Part shown: in pieces, positions 55,758 through 64,000 of the stretch
Layout of the letters: each line of letters starts with the position of its first letter
Position numbering within the stretch: the first letter of the stretch is position 1
From: Dorea sp.
GTDB taxonomy: Bacteria > Bacillota > Clostridia > Lachnospirales > Lachnospiraceae
Direction: 5' to 3'
Assembly: GCA_016295505.1 (NCBI GenBank)
Contig: JAEDLC010000002.1
Span: forward strand, 1 to 64,000
DNA: 64,000 bases
The notes under the pieces: generated by a model
What the model was told of the DNA's origin: nothing
The model's input: only the letters and a program-made list of their open reading frames with translations
The model's database searches: none
Program-made: the position numbers and the translations under genes

Positions 55758-57425
55758 TTATACATCCATAATAATCGGCAGTACCATTGGTTTTCTCTTG
55801 GTCCGTTTCCAGATAAAATCATTCATGGTATCCCGAATTACCAGTTTGATCTTGCTCCAGTCAGCATTGCGCTGATGGTTCAGGCAGTCCTCTACTGCAT
55901 CTGTCACAATATTTCTTGCTTCTTCCATCAGACTTTCGGATTCCCGCACATATACAAAGCCTCTGGATACGATATCCGGCCCTGCAAGCAGCTGATTGCT
56001 TCCCTTCTCCAGGGTCAGTACAACGATCAGGATTCCATCCTCCGCCAGATGCTGTCTGTCGCGAAGCACAATATTTCCCACATCACCGACACCAAGACCG
56101 TCTACCAGAATCTCTCCTGTGTGTATCTTATCTACAACCTTTGCTTCCTGATCACTGACTTCCAGAACATCGCCTGATTTCAGAATAAAGATATTGTCTT
56201 TCGGAATTCCCAGGTTTCTTGCAATTGCAGCATTTGCTTTCAGATGACGATACTCACCATGTACCGGCAACGCATATTTCGGCTTCACCAGTGAATAGAT
56301 CAGCTTCAACTCTTCCTGACATGCATGCCCGGATACGTGTGCATCCTGGAAGATTACATTTGCTCCCTTTGCAGACAGTTCATTGATCACCTTCGATACA
56401 GACTTTTCATTTCCCGGAATCGGATTGGAACTGAAGATTACTGTGTCGCCCGGCATAATCGTAACCTTTTTATGCACGTCTGCTGCCATACGAGATAACG
56501 CCGCCATAGATTCTCCCTGACTTCCCGTCGTGATCAGCACCGTCTTTTCCGGCGGATAATTTTTCATCTGATCAATCTCAATCAACGTATTTTCCGGCAC
56601 ATTCAGATAGCCCAGTTCCTGTGCAACCTGAATGATATTGACCATGCTCCGGCCTTCTACAACAACCTTACGGTTATACTTACATGCAGAATTGATGATC
56701 TGCTGTACACGGTCTACATTCGATGCAAATGTAGCTATGATGATTCTCGTATTCTGATGCTCAGCAAAAATGTGATCAAACGTAATTCCGACAGTACGTT
56801 CTGACTGGGTAAATCCCGGCCGTTCCGCGTTGGTACTGTCTGACATCAGAACCAGAACGCCTTTTTTCCCAATCTCTGCAAAACGCTGCAGATCAATTGC
56901 ATCACCATATACCGGCGTATAATCCACTTTAAAGTCTCCGGTATGAACAACGATTCCGGCCGGTGAATAGATGGCCAGAGCCGCCGCATCCTGAATACTG
57001 TGATTCGTCTTGATAAATTCGATTCTGAACTGTCCAAGATTAATGGACTGTCCGTGTTTTACCACTTTTCTTCGGGTACTGCGCAGCAGATTATGCTCTG
57101 TCAGCTTCTTTTCAATAATACCCATAGTCAGCTTTGTCGCGTAGATCGGAAGATTCAATTCGCGCAATGTATACGGCAATGCACCAATATGATCCTCATG
57201 ACCGTGGGTAATCACAAAGCCTTTTACTTTCTGAATATTCTCTTTCAGATAAGACACATCCGGAATCACAAGATCGATTCCGAGCATATCTTCTTCCGGG
57301 AAAGAGAGTCCGCAGTCCACAACAATAATACTGTCTTCGTATTCAAAGGCAGTAATGTTCATTCCGATCTTTTCCAGACCTCCGAGTGGAATGATACGCA
57401 ATTTTCCGTTATTCTCTTTTTTCAA
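55758..57425 (-). CDS. rnj: Ribonuclease J
   Basis: 555 residues, the same as Bacillus RNase J1. Metallo-beta-lactamase core with FVITHGHEDHIGALPYTL near residue 75 and HTGDFKVDYTP. The beta-CASP region has SDSTNAERPGFTQSERTV and TTGSQGESMAALSRMA. The C-terminal domain ends with MNDFIWKRTKRKPMVLPIIMDV. It degrades and matures RNA from the 5' end. The start is a TTG at 57425 preceded by GGAGGTG, which avoids overlap with fur and gives the family length. Confidence 0.96.
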   Translation of the reverse strand: MKKENNGKLRIIPLGGLEKIGMNITAFEYEDSIIVVDCGLSFPEEDMLGIDLVIPDVSYLKENIQKVKGFVITHGHEDHIGALPYTLRELNLPIYATKLTMGIIEKKLTEHNLLRSTRRKVVKHGQSINLGQFRIEFIKTNHSIQDAAALAIYSPAGIVVHTGDFKVDYTPVYGDAIDLQRFAEIGKKGVLVLMSDSTNAERPGFTQSERTVGITFDHIFAEHQNTRIIIATFASNVDRVQQIINSACKYNRKVVVEGRSMVNIIQVAQELGYLNVPENTLIEIDQMKNYPPEKTVLITTGSQGESMAALSRMAADVHKKVTIMPGDTVIFSSNPIPGNEKSVSKVINELSAKGANVIFQDAHVSGHACQEELKLIYSLVKPKYALPVHGEYRHLKANAAIARNLGIPKDNIFILKSGDVLEVSDQEAKVVDKIHTGEILVDGLGVGDVGNIVLRDRQHLAEDGILIVVLTLEKGSNQLLAGPDIVSRGFVYVRESESLMEEARNIVTDAVEDCLNHQRNADWSKIKLVIRDTMNDFIWKRTKRKPMVLPIIMDV

Positions 57426-57427
57426 AT

Positions 57428-57904
57428 TTACACCTCCACGTGCTTTTCCGTACTTGCCTTTTTCAGGCATTCCTGACACTGTCCATAGAATTTTAATTCG
57501 TGGTCCAACACGTGGAATCCCATCTCTTTCTCAATCCGACTCTCTAATTCGTCCAACAAGTCGTCTTTAAACGGGATCACCTGTCCGCATGTCCTGCATA
57601 CCAGATGATGATGATGGTGTCTCTCTTCTCCATCATAAAATTCCCCTATCTCATAACGCGCACACCCGTCATCAAGACTGATGCGACCCACCAATTGCAT
57701 TTCTAATAACAGTTGTACTGTCCGATAGATCGTTGCCAGACCGATCTCCGGATAGTCTTCTCTTACAAGTTCATAGATATCTTCTGCAGTCATATGTCTG
57801 TCTCGATGTGCTGCAAGTACCTCCAAAACCAGTAATCTCTGATTTGTTACTTTCAGACCTTTCTCTCTCAGCATTTTCCTGAATTTCTCTTCACTGATAG
57901 ACAT
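57428..57904 (-). CDS. fur: Fur-family metal-dependent regulator
   Basis: 158 residues. N-terminal winged helix (FRKMLREKGLKVTNQRLLVLEVLAAHRDRHMTAEDIYELVREDYPEIGLATIYRTVQLLLE). The dimerisation domain has the metal site in ERHHHHHLVCRTCGQVIPF (residues about 92-110) and CQECLKKA. With GRISLDDGCARYEIGEF it fits the Fur/PerR class; which metal it senses cannot be decided. It overlaps nothing and lies just before rnj. Confidence 0.92.
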   Translation of the reverse strand: MSISEEKFRKMLREKGLKVTNQRLLVLEVLAAHRDRHMTAEDIYELVREDYPEIGLATIYRTVQLLLEMQLVGRISLDDGCARYEIGEFYDGEERHHHHHLVCRTCGQVIPFKDDLLDELESRIEKEMGFHVLDHELKFYGQCQECLKKASTEKHVEV

Positions 57905-57909
57905 AAAAA

Positions 57910-58170
57910 TTACCTTTCAATCTCAACATCCTCAAGCAGTTCTTCAAATACTTTCGAAATGGCAGTCAGCTCTACATCATCTTCTACGATCTCATATATG
58001 CTTTCTGCCGACTGAGCAGCAGATGTATCCTTCAAGATCAGGCATTCCGCATCATCATCTTCGGAATCTGTCACCAGAATATAAGATACACCATTCACCA
58101 TGGTCTGTTCCAATACAAAAAATTCTACTTCTTCATGCATTTCTTCGGACATGAACTTTATCTTTTCCAT
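57910..58170 (-). CDS. DUF1292 family protein
   Basis: About 86 residues, acidic. The core EEVEFFVLEQTMVNGVSYILVTD and AECLILKDTS is typical for the DUF1292/YrzB-type family, whose function is not known. The start is the ATG at 58170 (MEKIKFMSEE), with AGAGGTG in front; the 31 extra codons of the longer frame belong to upstream sequence. The neighbours yqgF, ireB and fur are usual company in Firmicutes. Confidence 0.85.
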   Translation of the reverse strand: MEKIKFMSEEMHEEVEFFVLEQTMVNGVSYILVTDSEDDDAECLILKDTSAAQSAESIYEIVEDDVELTAISKVFEELLEDVEIER

Positions 58171-58207
58171 ATATACACCTCTGAACCGTTTCTGATTCAT
58201 TATCTGC

Positions 58208-58627
58208 TTATGGCAATGAATCCAGATATCCCTGCAATATAAAAACTGCCGCAATCTTATCAATATATTTCTTGCGGTCTTCTCGCCTTACCTTATTCTC
58301 GATCAAAGTACGTTCTGCTTCCACCGTAGTCAATCGTTCATCCCACATTACGACTTCCAGTCCGGTACGTCTCTTCAGCATCTCTCCAAACGCGATCGCC
58401 TTCTCTGCCCGTTCTCCGATATCATTATTCATATGCTTTGGCAGTCCCAGAACGATTTTTTCTACCTGATACTCTTCAATCAGTGCCTCTATACGGGCAC
58501 ACGTCTTGCGCAGCTTATTCTCTTCCTTGCGGCATATGGTCTCCACAGCCTGGGCTGTGATCCCCAGAGGATCACTGACTGCCACACCGACCGTTTTGGA
58601 ACCATAATCAAGTCCCATGATTCTCAT
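58208..58627 (-). CDS. ruvX: Holliday junction resolvase-like RNase YqgF/RuvX
   Basis: About 139 residues with an RNase H-like fold: [22 protein letters not shown] (catalytic Asp in GLDYG), [16 protein letters not shown] and the final acidic cluster in [15 protein letters not shown]. It is linked to 16S rRNA 5'-end processing and to DNA junctions. Start at the ATG at 58627; it sits 5 bp after the stop of ireB, as in the conserved ireB-yqgF pair. Confidence 0.93.
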   Translation of the reverse strand: MRIMGLDYGSKTVGVAVSDPLGITAQAVETICRKEENKLRKTCARIEALIEEYQVEKIVLGLPKHMNNDIGERAEKAIAFGEMLKRRTGLEVVMWDERLTTVEAERTLIENKVRREDRKKYIDKIAAVFILQGYLDSLP

Positions 58628-58632
58628 TGTCA

Positions 58633-58896
58633 TTATTCCCAATCATTATGCTTAATATACGTTTTAAGCATCTCTTCTACCAATTCGTCCCGTTCCATCT
58701 TCATGATCAGGCTTCTTGCCCCGTTGTGGCTTGTAATGTATGTCGGATCCCCTGACATAATATAGCCCACAATCTGGTTAACCGGGTTATACCCTTTTTC
58801 ACTCAATGCTTTATATACGATTTCAAGAATATCTTTTGCCTGAATCTGCGGGCCGCTTTCTACCTGGAAAAACTGGGTGCTGGATAAATCTTTCAT
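58633..58896 (-). CDS. ireB: IreB family regulatory phosphoprotein
   Basis: About 87 residues. The whole protein is typical (UPF0297): [65 protein letters not shown]. In Enterococcus IreB is a substrate of the Ser/Thr kinase IreK and affects cephalosporin resistance. No kinase gene is near. Start at the ATG at 58896. Confidence 0.94.
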   Translation of the reverse strand: MKDLSSTQFFQVESGPQIQAKDILEIVYKALSEKGYNPVNQIVGYIMSGDPTYITSHNGARSLIMKMERDELVEEMLKTYIKHNDWE

Positions 58897-58954
58897 ATAC
58901 TCACGTCCTCTCAAAATACTTCATAGCTTATTCTACATGATACATCATAAAATT

Positions 58955-60265
58955 TCAATGCATTATTTGCAAATGACTCTCAATTTGTACATTTACCAGC
59001 TGATTGGAAAGATCCTCTGCCACTTCCATTCCAACCTTCACATATTCTTTTGTATGTCCGGTCTGATAGACCTTTCCGTCTACGCAGGTTTCCTCTTCCA
59101 TCAAAACTTCCTGTGTCGTACCAATCAGCGTTTCTTCATATGCTTTCTGCTTTTGTCTGCTAAGTTCCAGAAGCTTCGCGCTTCGTACTGTCTTGATCTG
59201 ATCCGGCACCTGATCCGGCATCACAGCTGCTTTTGTACCTTCTCTTCTGGAATATTTGAATACATGTGTTTCGTAAAAATTCACTTTATCAACAAATGCT
59301 TTTGACTGTGCAAACTCTTCCTCCGTCTCTCCCGGAAATCCCACGATCACATCGGTTGTAAGTGCCGGATTATGGAAATACTTTCTGAGAAGCATGCACT
59401 TATCATAATACTCATCTGCCGTATATCTGCGATTCATCCGCTTCAGTGTTGCATCACAGCCGCTCTGCAGTGACAGATGAAAATGCGGACAGATCTTCGG
59501 AAGTTTTGACAGAGTCTCTGCAAATTCTTCTGTAATAATTCTTGGTTCCAGAGAACCCAGACGGATTCGATGAATTCCTTCTATCTCATGGATAGACAAA
59601 ATCAGTGATAACAGATCATCTCCCGTGTCCACCCCGTAGGAACTCAGATGGATTCCCGTCAGGACAACCTCTTTATAGCCATTGGCAGCGAGCCCTTTTA
59701 CCTCCTCCAGAACACTCTGACGACTTCTGCTCCTTACCCGTCCTCTCGCATACGGAATGATGCAATAGGAACAAAACTGATTACATCCATCCTGCACCTT
59801 AATATAGGCTCTGGTATGCTCTGCCGTTCTGGAAAGATGCAGTTCCTCATACTCTTTCTCGTGATTAATGTCCGTAAGTTCCCTGCTTTTCACTTCCGTT
59901 TGCTGCAGCTGTCCGGCATTCTTTCTTTCATTCATGTATGTTTCCAGGATCGTCACAATATCTTTTTTCCGGTTATTCCCTACTACAATATCGATCACAT
60001 CATCCAGTTCTTCCTTTCTTGCCTGCACATAACATCCACAGGCCACCACGATGGCATCCGGATTCATCTTTCTTGCACGGTGCAGCATCTGTCTGGATTT
60101 ACGATCCGCCATATTCGTGACCGTACATGTGTTGATGATATAGATATCTGCCTCCTCCTTAAACGGAACGATCTCATAGCCGTCCTTCTCAAGAAGTTCC
60201 TGCATTGCTTCCGTCTCATATGCATTTACCTTACACCCAAGGTTGTGTAATGCCACTTTCTTCAT
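58955..60265 (-). CDS. mtaB: tRNA t6A37 methylthiotransferase MtaB
   Basis: 436 residues. A radical-SAM enzyme that makes ms2t6A37. Domains: the MTTase N-domain (KVALHNLGCKVNAYETEAM, NTCTVTNMAD with its three cysteines), the radical-SAM core (VQDGCNQFCSYCIIPYARGRVRSR), and the C-terminal TRAM (VLMEEETCVDGKVYQTGHTKEYVKVGM). Starts with an ATG and AAGGAC. It lies between ireB and a divergent HPr-like gene. Confidence 0.94.
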   Translation of the reverse strand: MKKVALHNLGCKVNAYETEAMQELLEKDGYEIVPFKEEADIYIINTCTVTNMADRKSRQMLHRARKMNPDAIVVACGCYVQARKEELDDVIDIVVGNNRKKDIVTILETYMNERKNAGQLQQTEVKSRELTDINHEKEYEELHLSRTAEHTRAYIKVQDGCNQFCSYCIIPYARGRVRSRSRQSVLEEVKGLAANGYKEVVLTGIHLSSYGVDTGDDLLSLILSIHEIEGIHRIRLGSLEPRIITEEFAETLSKLPKICPHFHLSLQSGCDATLKRMNRRYTADEYYDKCMLLRKYFHNPALTTDVIVGFPGETEEEFAQSKAFVDKVNFYETHVFKYSRREGTKAAVMPDQVPDQIKTVRSAKLLELSRQKQKAYEETLIGTTQEVLMEEETCVDGKVYQTGHTKEYVKVGMEVAEDLSNQLVNVQIESHLQIMH

Positions 60266-60339
60266 ATGTTTTTGTCCTTTCTATACAGATTGTTGTAACA
60301 TCTAACGAAAAATCCCCAAATTCTTTGGCACTTTGTTCC

Positions 60340-60368
60340 TTGACTTTTGTACCCCTGACTTTTAATAT
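60340..60368 (+). promoter_or_regulatory. Promoter of the HPr-like gene
   Basis: -35 TTGACT (60340-60345), exactly 17 bp, -10 TAATAT (60363-60368). The gene begins 41 bp downstream. Confidence 0.75.
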
Positions 60369-60408
60369 ATCTATAGAACACGAAAAGAACTCAAGGAGGG
60401 TATTTCCA

Positions 60409-60642
60409 ATGAAAACAGTACAAATTTCTTTAAATTCAATTGACAAAGTAAAATCATTCGTAAACGATATCACAAAATTTGATCATGACTTTGATTTAGT
60501 ATCAGGAAGATATGTAATCGATGCAAAATCCATCATGGGTATCTTCAGCTTAGATCTTTCCAAACCGATCGACCTGAACATCCATGCTGATGAAAACATC
60601 GATGAGATCATGGAAATGTTAAAACCATATCTGTGTGAATAA
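60409..60642 (+). CDS. HPr-like protein lacking the active-site histidine
   Basis: 77 residues. The C-terminal two thirds match HPr (GRYVIDAKSIMGIFSLDLSKPIDLNI), including the regulatory Ser46 in KSIMG. The N-terminal site that should be GIHARPA reads SIDKVKS, so His15 and Arg17 are absent and PTS phosphotransfer is impossible. The protein therefore resembles Crh-type regulators that act only through Ser46 phosphorylation by HPr kinase. Strong AAGGAGGG and its own promoter and terminator. Confidence 0.85.
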   Translation: MKTVQISLNSIDKVKSFVNDITKFDHDFDLVSGRYVIDAKSIMGIFSLDLSKPIDLNIHADENIDEIMEMLKPYLCE

Positions 60643-60654
60643 TTTATTTGAAAG

Positions 60655-60692
60655 AAAAGGGCTGGCCTATTAAGGAACAGCCCCTTTTTTTA
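60655..60692. terminator. Bidirectional terminator between the HPr-like gene and thiI
   Basis: GGGCTG pairs with CAGCCC (with AAAAG/CTTTT extension) followed by seven T on the plus strand; it separates two convergent genes. Confidence 0.85.
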
Positions 60693-60695
60693 TAT

Positions 60696-61877
60696 TTATT
60701 TTACTTCAATGATCTCAACTGTATCAATAGCTTCTTTCATGAGATCATCAATCTTCTCTGCCAGTTTCTCTTCAGAACGGCGGATCACGTCAATATTTGG
60801 CTTTGTCACCGGATGTTTTGCAACAAAGATCGTACAGCAGTCTTCGAACGGCTGAATCGATGTCTCATAAGTGTCGATCTTCTCAGATACTTCAACGATC
60901 TCCTGTTTGTCAAATCCAATCAGCGGACGGTAAACCGGCATGGTACATACATCATTGGTTGCCGCCAGACTCTGCATGGTCTGACTTGCCACCTGTCCGA
61001 TGCTCTCTCCCGTAATCAGTCCGAGGCATCCGTCTTCTCTTGCAAAATGTTCTGCAATCCGCATCATATACCTTCTCATAATGATCGTCAGCTCATCATG
61101 CGGACACTGATCATAGATATATAACTGGATATCCGTGAAGTTCACTACATGCAGTTTGATCGGTCCGGAATACTTTGCCACCTTCTTCGCAAGATCTACC
61201 ACTTTTTGTTTTGCACGTTCGCTGGTATACGGAGGTGCATGAAAATACGTTGCTTCAATACCGACTCCGCGCTTGGAGATCATATAACCGGCTACCGGAC
61301 TGTCAATTCCACCGGAAAGCAGCAGCATCGCTCTTCCGTTGGTTCCCACCGGCATTCCGCCTGCTCCCGGAATGATCTGGGAATATACGTAGATCTCATT
61401 TCTGACTTCAATATTCACCATTACATCCGGATGATGCACATCCACACGAATCTCCGGAAACGCATAGAGAATTGCCTCGCCAAGATCCCGGCTGATCTCC
61501 ATGGAATTCTTCGGATAAGACTTCTTCGCACGTCTGGATTCCACCTTGAATGTAAAGTTCTTATCTTCATACATCTCATCCATATATGCAACCACGTCTT
61601 TTTTCAGCTGTTCAAATCCCTGATCTTCCATGCGGACTACCGGGCAGATTCCCACCAGTCCAAACACCTTTTTCAGATGTTCCACGGTATCATCATAATC
61701 ATATTCGCCTTCACAGTCCACATAGATTCTCGCCTGTGACTTATACACCTGAAATTCTCCATCTACATCTTTCAGGGCATACCGCACCTGTCTGACGAGC
61801 GCATCCTCAAACAGGTGGCGGTTCTTTCCTTTAATTCCTATCTCACCGTATTTTAATAAAAATGTATGAAATCTCAT
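60696..61877 (-). CDS. thiI: tRNA 4-thiouridine synthase ThiI
   Basis: 393 residues. THUMP domain at about 60-165, then the PP-loop ATPase with AMLLLSGGIDSPVAGYM near residue 183 and LGLITGESIGQVASQTM near 275. No rhodanese domain follows, so it is the short clostridial form. It makes s4U in tRNA and supplies sulfur to thiamine. The upstream gene is a cysteine desulfurase, its sulfur donor, 20 bp away: a thiI-nifS pair. Confidence 0.95.
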   Translation of the reverse strand: MRFHTFLLKYGEIGIKGKNRHLFEDALVRQVRYALKDVDGEFQVYKSQARIYVDCEGEYDYDDTVEHLKKVFGLVGICPVVRMEDQGFEQLKKDVVAYMDEMYEDKNFTFKVESRRAKKSYPKNSMEISRDLGEAILYAFPEIRVDVHHPDVMVNIEVRNEIYVYSQIIPGAGGMPVGTNGRAMLLLSGGIDSPVAGYMISKRGVGIEATYFHAPPYTSERAKQKVVDLAKKVAKYSGPIKLHVVNFTDIQLYIYDQCPHDELTIIMRRYMMRIAEHFAREDGCLGLITGESIGQVASQTMQSLAATNDVCTMPVYRPLIGFDKQEIVEVSEKIDTYETSIQPFEDCCTIFVAKHPVTKPNIDVIRRSEEKLAEKIDDLMKEAIDTVEIIEVK

Positions 61878-61897
61878 CCTTCTGATTCCTCTCTGTT

Positions 61898-63058
61898 CTA
61901 ATGTCTGGTATATTTTCTAAGCATCGGTACTATATTATATAGTGCATCCAGTGTATAGTCAATCTCTTCCAGCGTAGTAAATTCTGACATACTGAAACGA
62001 AGTGTCGCATCCAGAAATTCCTGTTTTACACCGATCCCTTTTAATACGCCGCTGATCTGCGGATGATTGGATGCACACGCAGATCCCGCAGATACATAGA
62101 TCCCTCTGTCTTCCAGCGCATGCAGCAGTACTTCACTTCGGATCCCTGCAAACCCGACACTGATAATATGCGGTGCTGAAGTCTCATCGTACAGCCCGTG
62201 GATCGTCGTATTTTCAATCTGACAGACGCCTTCTATGAAATGCTGCTTCAGGCTTCTCATTCTCTCAACTTTCTCATCCAGATTCTCATAGATGGTCTTT
62301 GCAGCCAGCGCAAGTCCTGCCGTTCCCGGAACATTTTCCGTACCGGATCGGATGTTTTTCTGATGTCCGCCTCCATAGATAATCGGACGGATCTTCACAT
62401 GTTCACCGATATACAGTGCACCGACTCCCTTCGGACCATGAATCTTGTGTCCGCTGATCGAGCACATGTCTACCTTCAGCTTTTTCGGATAAATATGGTA
62501 TTTACCAAAGCCCTGAACGGCATCCACATGGAAAAGAATATTCTTATTATAAGCCTTTACAATGCTCGCCGCCTCCTGGATCGGCTGCACGGATCCCACT
62601 TCATTGTTCACATACATCACGGATACCAGAATTGTGTCTTCACACAGTGCCTCTTTCAGCGCATCCAGACGGATTCTCCCATACTTGTCTACCGGAAGGT
62701 AAGTGACACGATATCCTTCTTCCTCTTCCAGAAACCGCATGGCATTCAAAATCGCCGGATGCTCGATCGAAGATGTGATCAGATGTTTTCCTGCACGTTT
62801 ATTGGCTCTCGCCGCTCCTATCACCGCCAGATTATCACTTTCCGTTCCTCCGGAAGTGAAAAAGATCTCCTTTTCCTGAACCTTCCAGATCTTAGCCAGT
62901 GTTTCTTTGGCTTCTTTTATATACTTTTCCGCTGCCACACCCTTTGCGTGCATGGAAGACGGATTGCCGTAATCTTCACACATTACCTTCTGCACCAGTT
63001 CTGCCACATTTCGATACGCCTGTGTCGTTGCAGAATTATCTAAATATACTTCTTTCAT
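61898..63058 (-). CDS. Cysteine desulfurase (NifS/IscS family)
   Basis: About 386 residues, PLP-dependent. Motifs: YLDNSATTQAY, FTSGGTESDNLAVIGAARA, VDAVQGFGKY, the PLP-lysine segment SISGHKIHGPKGVGALYIG near residue 200, and the active cysteine in SAGSACASNHPQISGVL near residue 325. It moves sulfur from cysteine to ThiI and perhaps other acceptors. It lies directly upstream of thiI. Start taken at the ATG at 63058. Confidence 0.93.
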   Translation of the reverse strand: MKEVYLDNSATTQAYRNVAELVQKVMCEDYGNPSSMHAKGVAAEKYIKEAKETLAKIWKVQEKEIFFTSGGTESDNLAVIGAARANKRAGKHLITSSIEHPAILNAMRFLEEEEGYRVTYLPVDKYGRIRLDALKEALCEDTILVSVMYVNNEVGSVQPIQEAASIVKAYNKNILFHVDAVQGFGKYHIYPKKLKVDMCSISGHKIHGPKGVGALYIGEHVKIRPIIYGGGHQKNIRSGTENVPGTAGLALAAKTIYENLDEKVERMRSLKQHFIEGVCQIENTTIHGLYDETSAPHIISVGFAGIRSEVLLHALEDRGIYVSAGSACASNHPQISGVLKGIGVKQEFLDATLRFSMSEFTTLEEIDYTLDALYNIVPMLRKYTRH

Positions 63059-63104
63059 GAATCGCACTTCCTACTTTTCTCTTTCTTACTATCAGATTAT
63101 GTGA

Positions 63105-63842
63105 TTACCCTTCCAAGTGGAACATCAGAACCGACAGTGTCGTAAGTCCGGCTGTCTCTGTCCTGAGAATCCTTCTTCCCAGTGTAATAACTCTTGCCCC
63201 ACAGGCAGTCGCTCTCTCAACCTCTTCCTGTTCAAATCCGCCTTCCGGTCCGATGAAAATCCCAATTGACTGTCCCGGCCGGATCGAATCTATGATCCGC
63301 TTCGTCTCCTGCATGCCATCTGCCAACTCATAAGGAATCAGCACCACATCCAGCTTCTTTGCATACTCCAGTGCCTCCCGGTAATTCATAACCGGATGTA
63401 TCTCAGGAACATATCCTCTTCCGGCCTGCTTTGCCGCACTTTCTGCGATCTGCTGCCACCGGTCAACTTTTTTCGCCGCCTTTTTGTCATCCAGTTTCAC
63501 CACGCACCGCTTTGTCGCTACCGGGACTACCTGGTACACTCCAAGCTCCACTGCTTTCTGCACGATCAGTTCCATCTTATCCTGCTTCGGAAGCCCCTGA
63601 AACAGATAGATATTGGAAGGAAGCTCCGTATCCACAAGTCCCCTTTCCATGATCTTCAGAATCGCAATGTCTTCTCCATATTCCTGCACGGCACACCGAT
63701 ATGTCTGATTGTTGCCGTCACTGATCATAACCTCTTCTCCCACGCGCATGCGCAGAACATTCTTCATATGGTTCACATCAGAACCTTCAATATAGACCCT
63801 CTCTTCCTTCACCTGATCCGGTGTCACAAAAAAATGCTGCAT
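63105..63842 (-). CDS. rsmE: 16S rRNA (uracil1498-N3)-methyltransferase
   Basis: About 245 residues with an N-terminal PUA-like domain and a SPOUT methyltransferase fold: MQHFFVTPDQVKEERVYIEG, NHMKNVLRMRVGEEV, then IGIFIGPEGGFEQEEVERA and LGRRILRTETAGLTTLSVL near the knot. RsmE methylates U1498 of 16S rRNA. It begins at the ATG at 63842 and lies 8 bp from the prmA stop, so the two are an operon. Confidence 0.95.
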   Translation of the reverse strand: MQHFFVTPDQVKEERVYIEGSDVNHMKNVLRMRVGEEVMISDGNNQTYRCAVQEYGEDIAILKIMERGLVDTELPSNIYLFQGLPKQDKMELIVQKAVELGVYQVVPVATKRCVVKLDDKKAAKKVDRWQQIAESAAKQAGRGYVPEIHPVMNYREALEYAKKLDVVLIPYELADGMQETKRIIDSIRPGQSIGIFIGPEGGFEQEEVERATACGARVITLGRRILRTETAGLTTLSVLMFHLEG

Positions 63843-63850
63843 GGCGTCTC

Positions 63851-64000
63851 CTAATTCTTTCTTGCAGTTACAGATACCCATTCACCCTGATGATGAACCT
63901 CCAGGACTTCCATACCTGCCTGTTTTACTGCATCCACAACCACTGTCTCTTTCTCGTCAATAATACCGCTGGTGATATAGATTCCGCCCGGTTTCAGCTG
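63851..64000 (-). CDS. prmA: Ribosomal protein L11 methyltransferase (partial, N-terminus off the window)
   Basis: The last 49 residues are visible, ending in TAG at 63851. The sequence LKPGGIYITSGIIDEKET and VVVDAVKQAGMEVLEVHHQGEWVSVTARKN matches the end of PrmA (strands after the SAM site). The rest of the gene is beyond the right edge. It precedes rsmE on the same strand, the usual prmA-rsmE order. Confidence 0.9.
   Translation of the reverse strand, partial: QLKPGGIYITSGIIDEKETVVVDAVKQAGMEVLEVHHQGEWVSVTARKN

Overview
The window looks like a chromosomal segment of a spore-forming gut-type Clostridia, most likely Lachnospiraceae. The evidence is gene content: spoIIGA-sigE, sigG, sigK and a cotJ operon, clostridial-style dcw, groESL and codY loci, and AT-rich Gram-positive promoters with strong AGGAGG-type ribosome sites. 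I cannot name a species. No rRNA, tRNA, CRISPR array or insertion sequence was seen.

Layout. 1-6.8 kb: a LytTR two-component pair (kinase cut by the window edge), an SPFH/NfeD membrane pair, a YqeY protein, a GH36 alpha-galactosidase and a PrsA-like lipoprotein. 6.8-12.4 kb: mfd, pth, small membrane and acidic proteins and a HAD phosphatase. 12.5-18.3 kb: sigG, a beta-CASP nuclease, sigE, spoIIGA (with a Spo0A-type promoter) and ftsZ. 18.4-28.8 kb: the division and wall cluster, read right to left as mraZ, rsmH, ftsL, two class B PBPs, mraY, murD, an ftsW-family gene and ftsQ. 28.8-31.0 kb: DegV and a second FtsW/RodA protein.

31.1-35.1 kb is the most striking part. A spore-coat operon cotJA-cotJB-cotJC has its third gene split in two by a 2,810-bp insert. 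The insert carries a SulP anion transporter and a 281-residue serine recombinase. Both edges carry the octamer GGAGGTCC. Joining the outer sequences at that octamer restores one continuous 201-codon CotJC reading frame. Joining the inner ends creates a symmetric site typical of a recombinase attP. This is the architecture of skin-type, developmentally excised elements, in a miniature form and in a different spore gene.

35.1-49.2 kb: a zinc-ribbon membrane protein, HtrA protease, amidase, galM, guaB, groEL/groES under CIRCE, codY, topA, dprA and a ComM-type ATPase. 49.4-53.6 kb: sigK, which probably lacks a pro-sequence, then a divergent YcbA/YcbB-like two-component system followed by a PTS_EIIC_2 membrane protein. 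53.8-64 kb: a tRNA/RNA and housekeeping run on the minus strand (U32 protease family, TrmR-like methyltransferase, RNase J, Fur, DUF1292, RuvX/YqgF, IreB, MtaB), an HPr-like protein lacking the phosphorylatable histidine, then ThiI, a cysteine desulfurase, RsmE and the end of PrmA.

How the parts fit: three of the four compartment sigma factors of sporulation, the protease that activates SigE, and a mother-cell coat operon lie within 40 kb of the division genes. A family of long hairpins with a TTGCAAAA-type core recurs at four gene ends between 38.9 and 55.8 kb.
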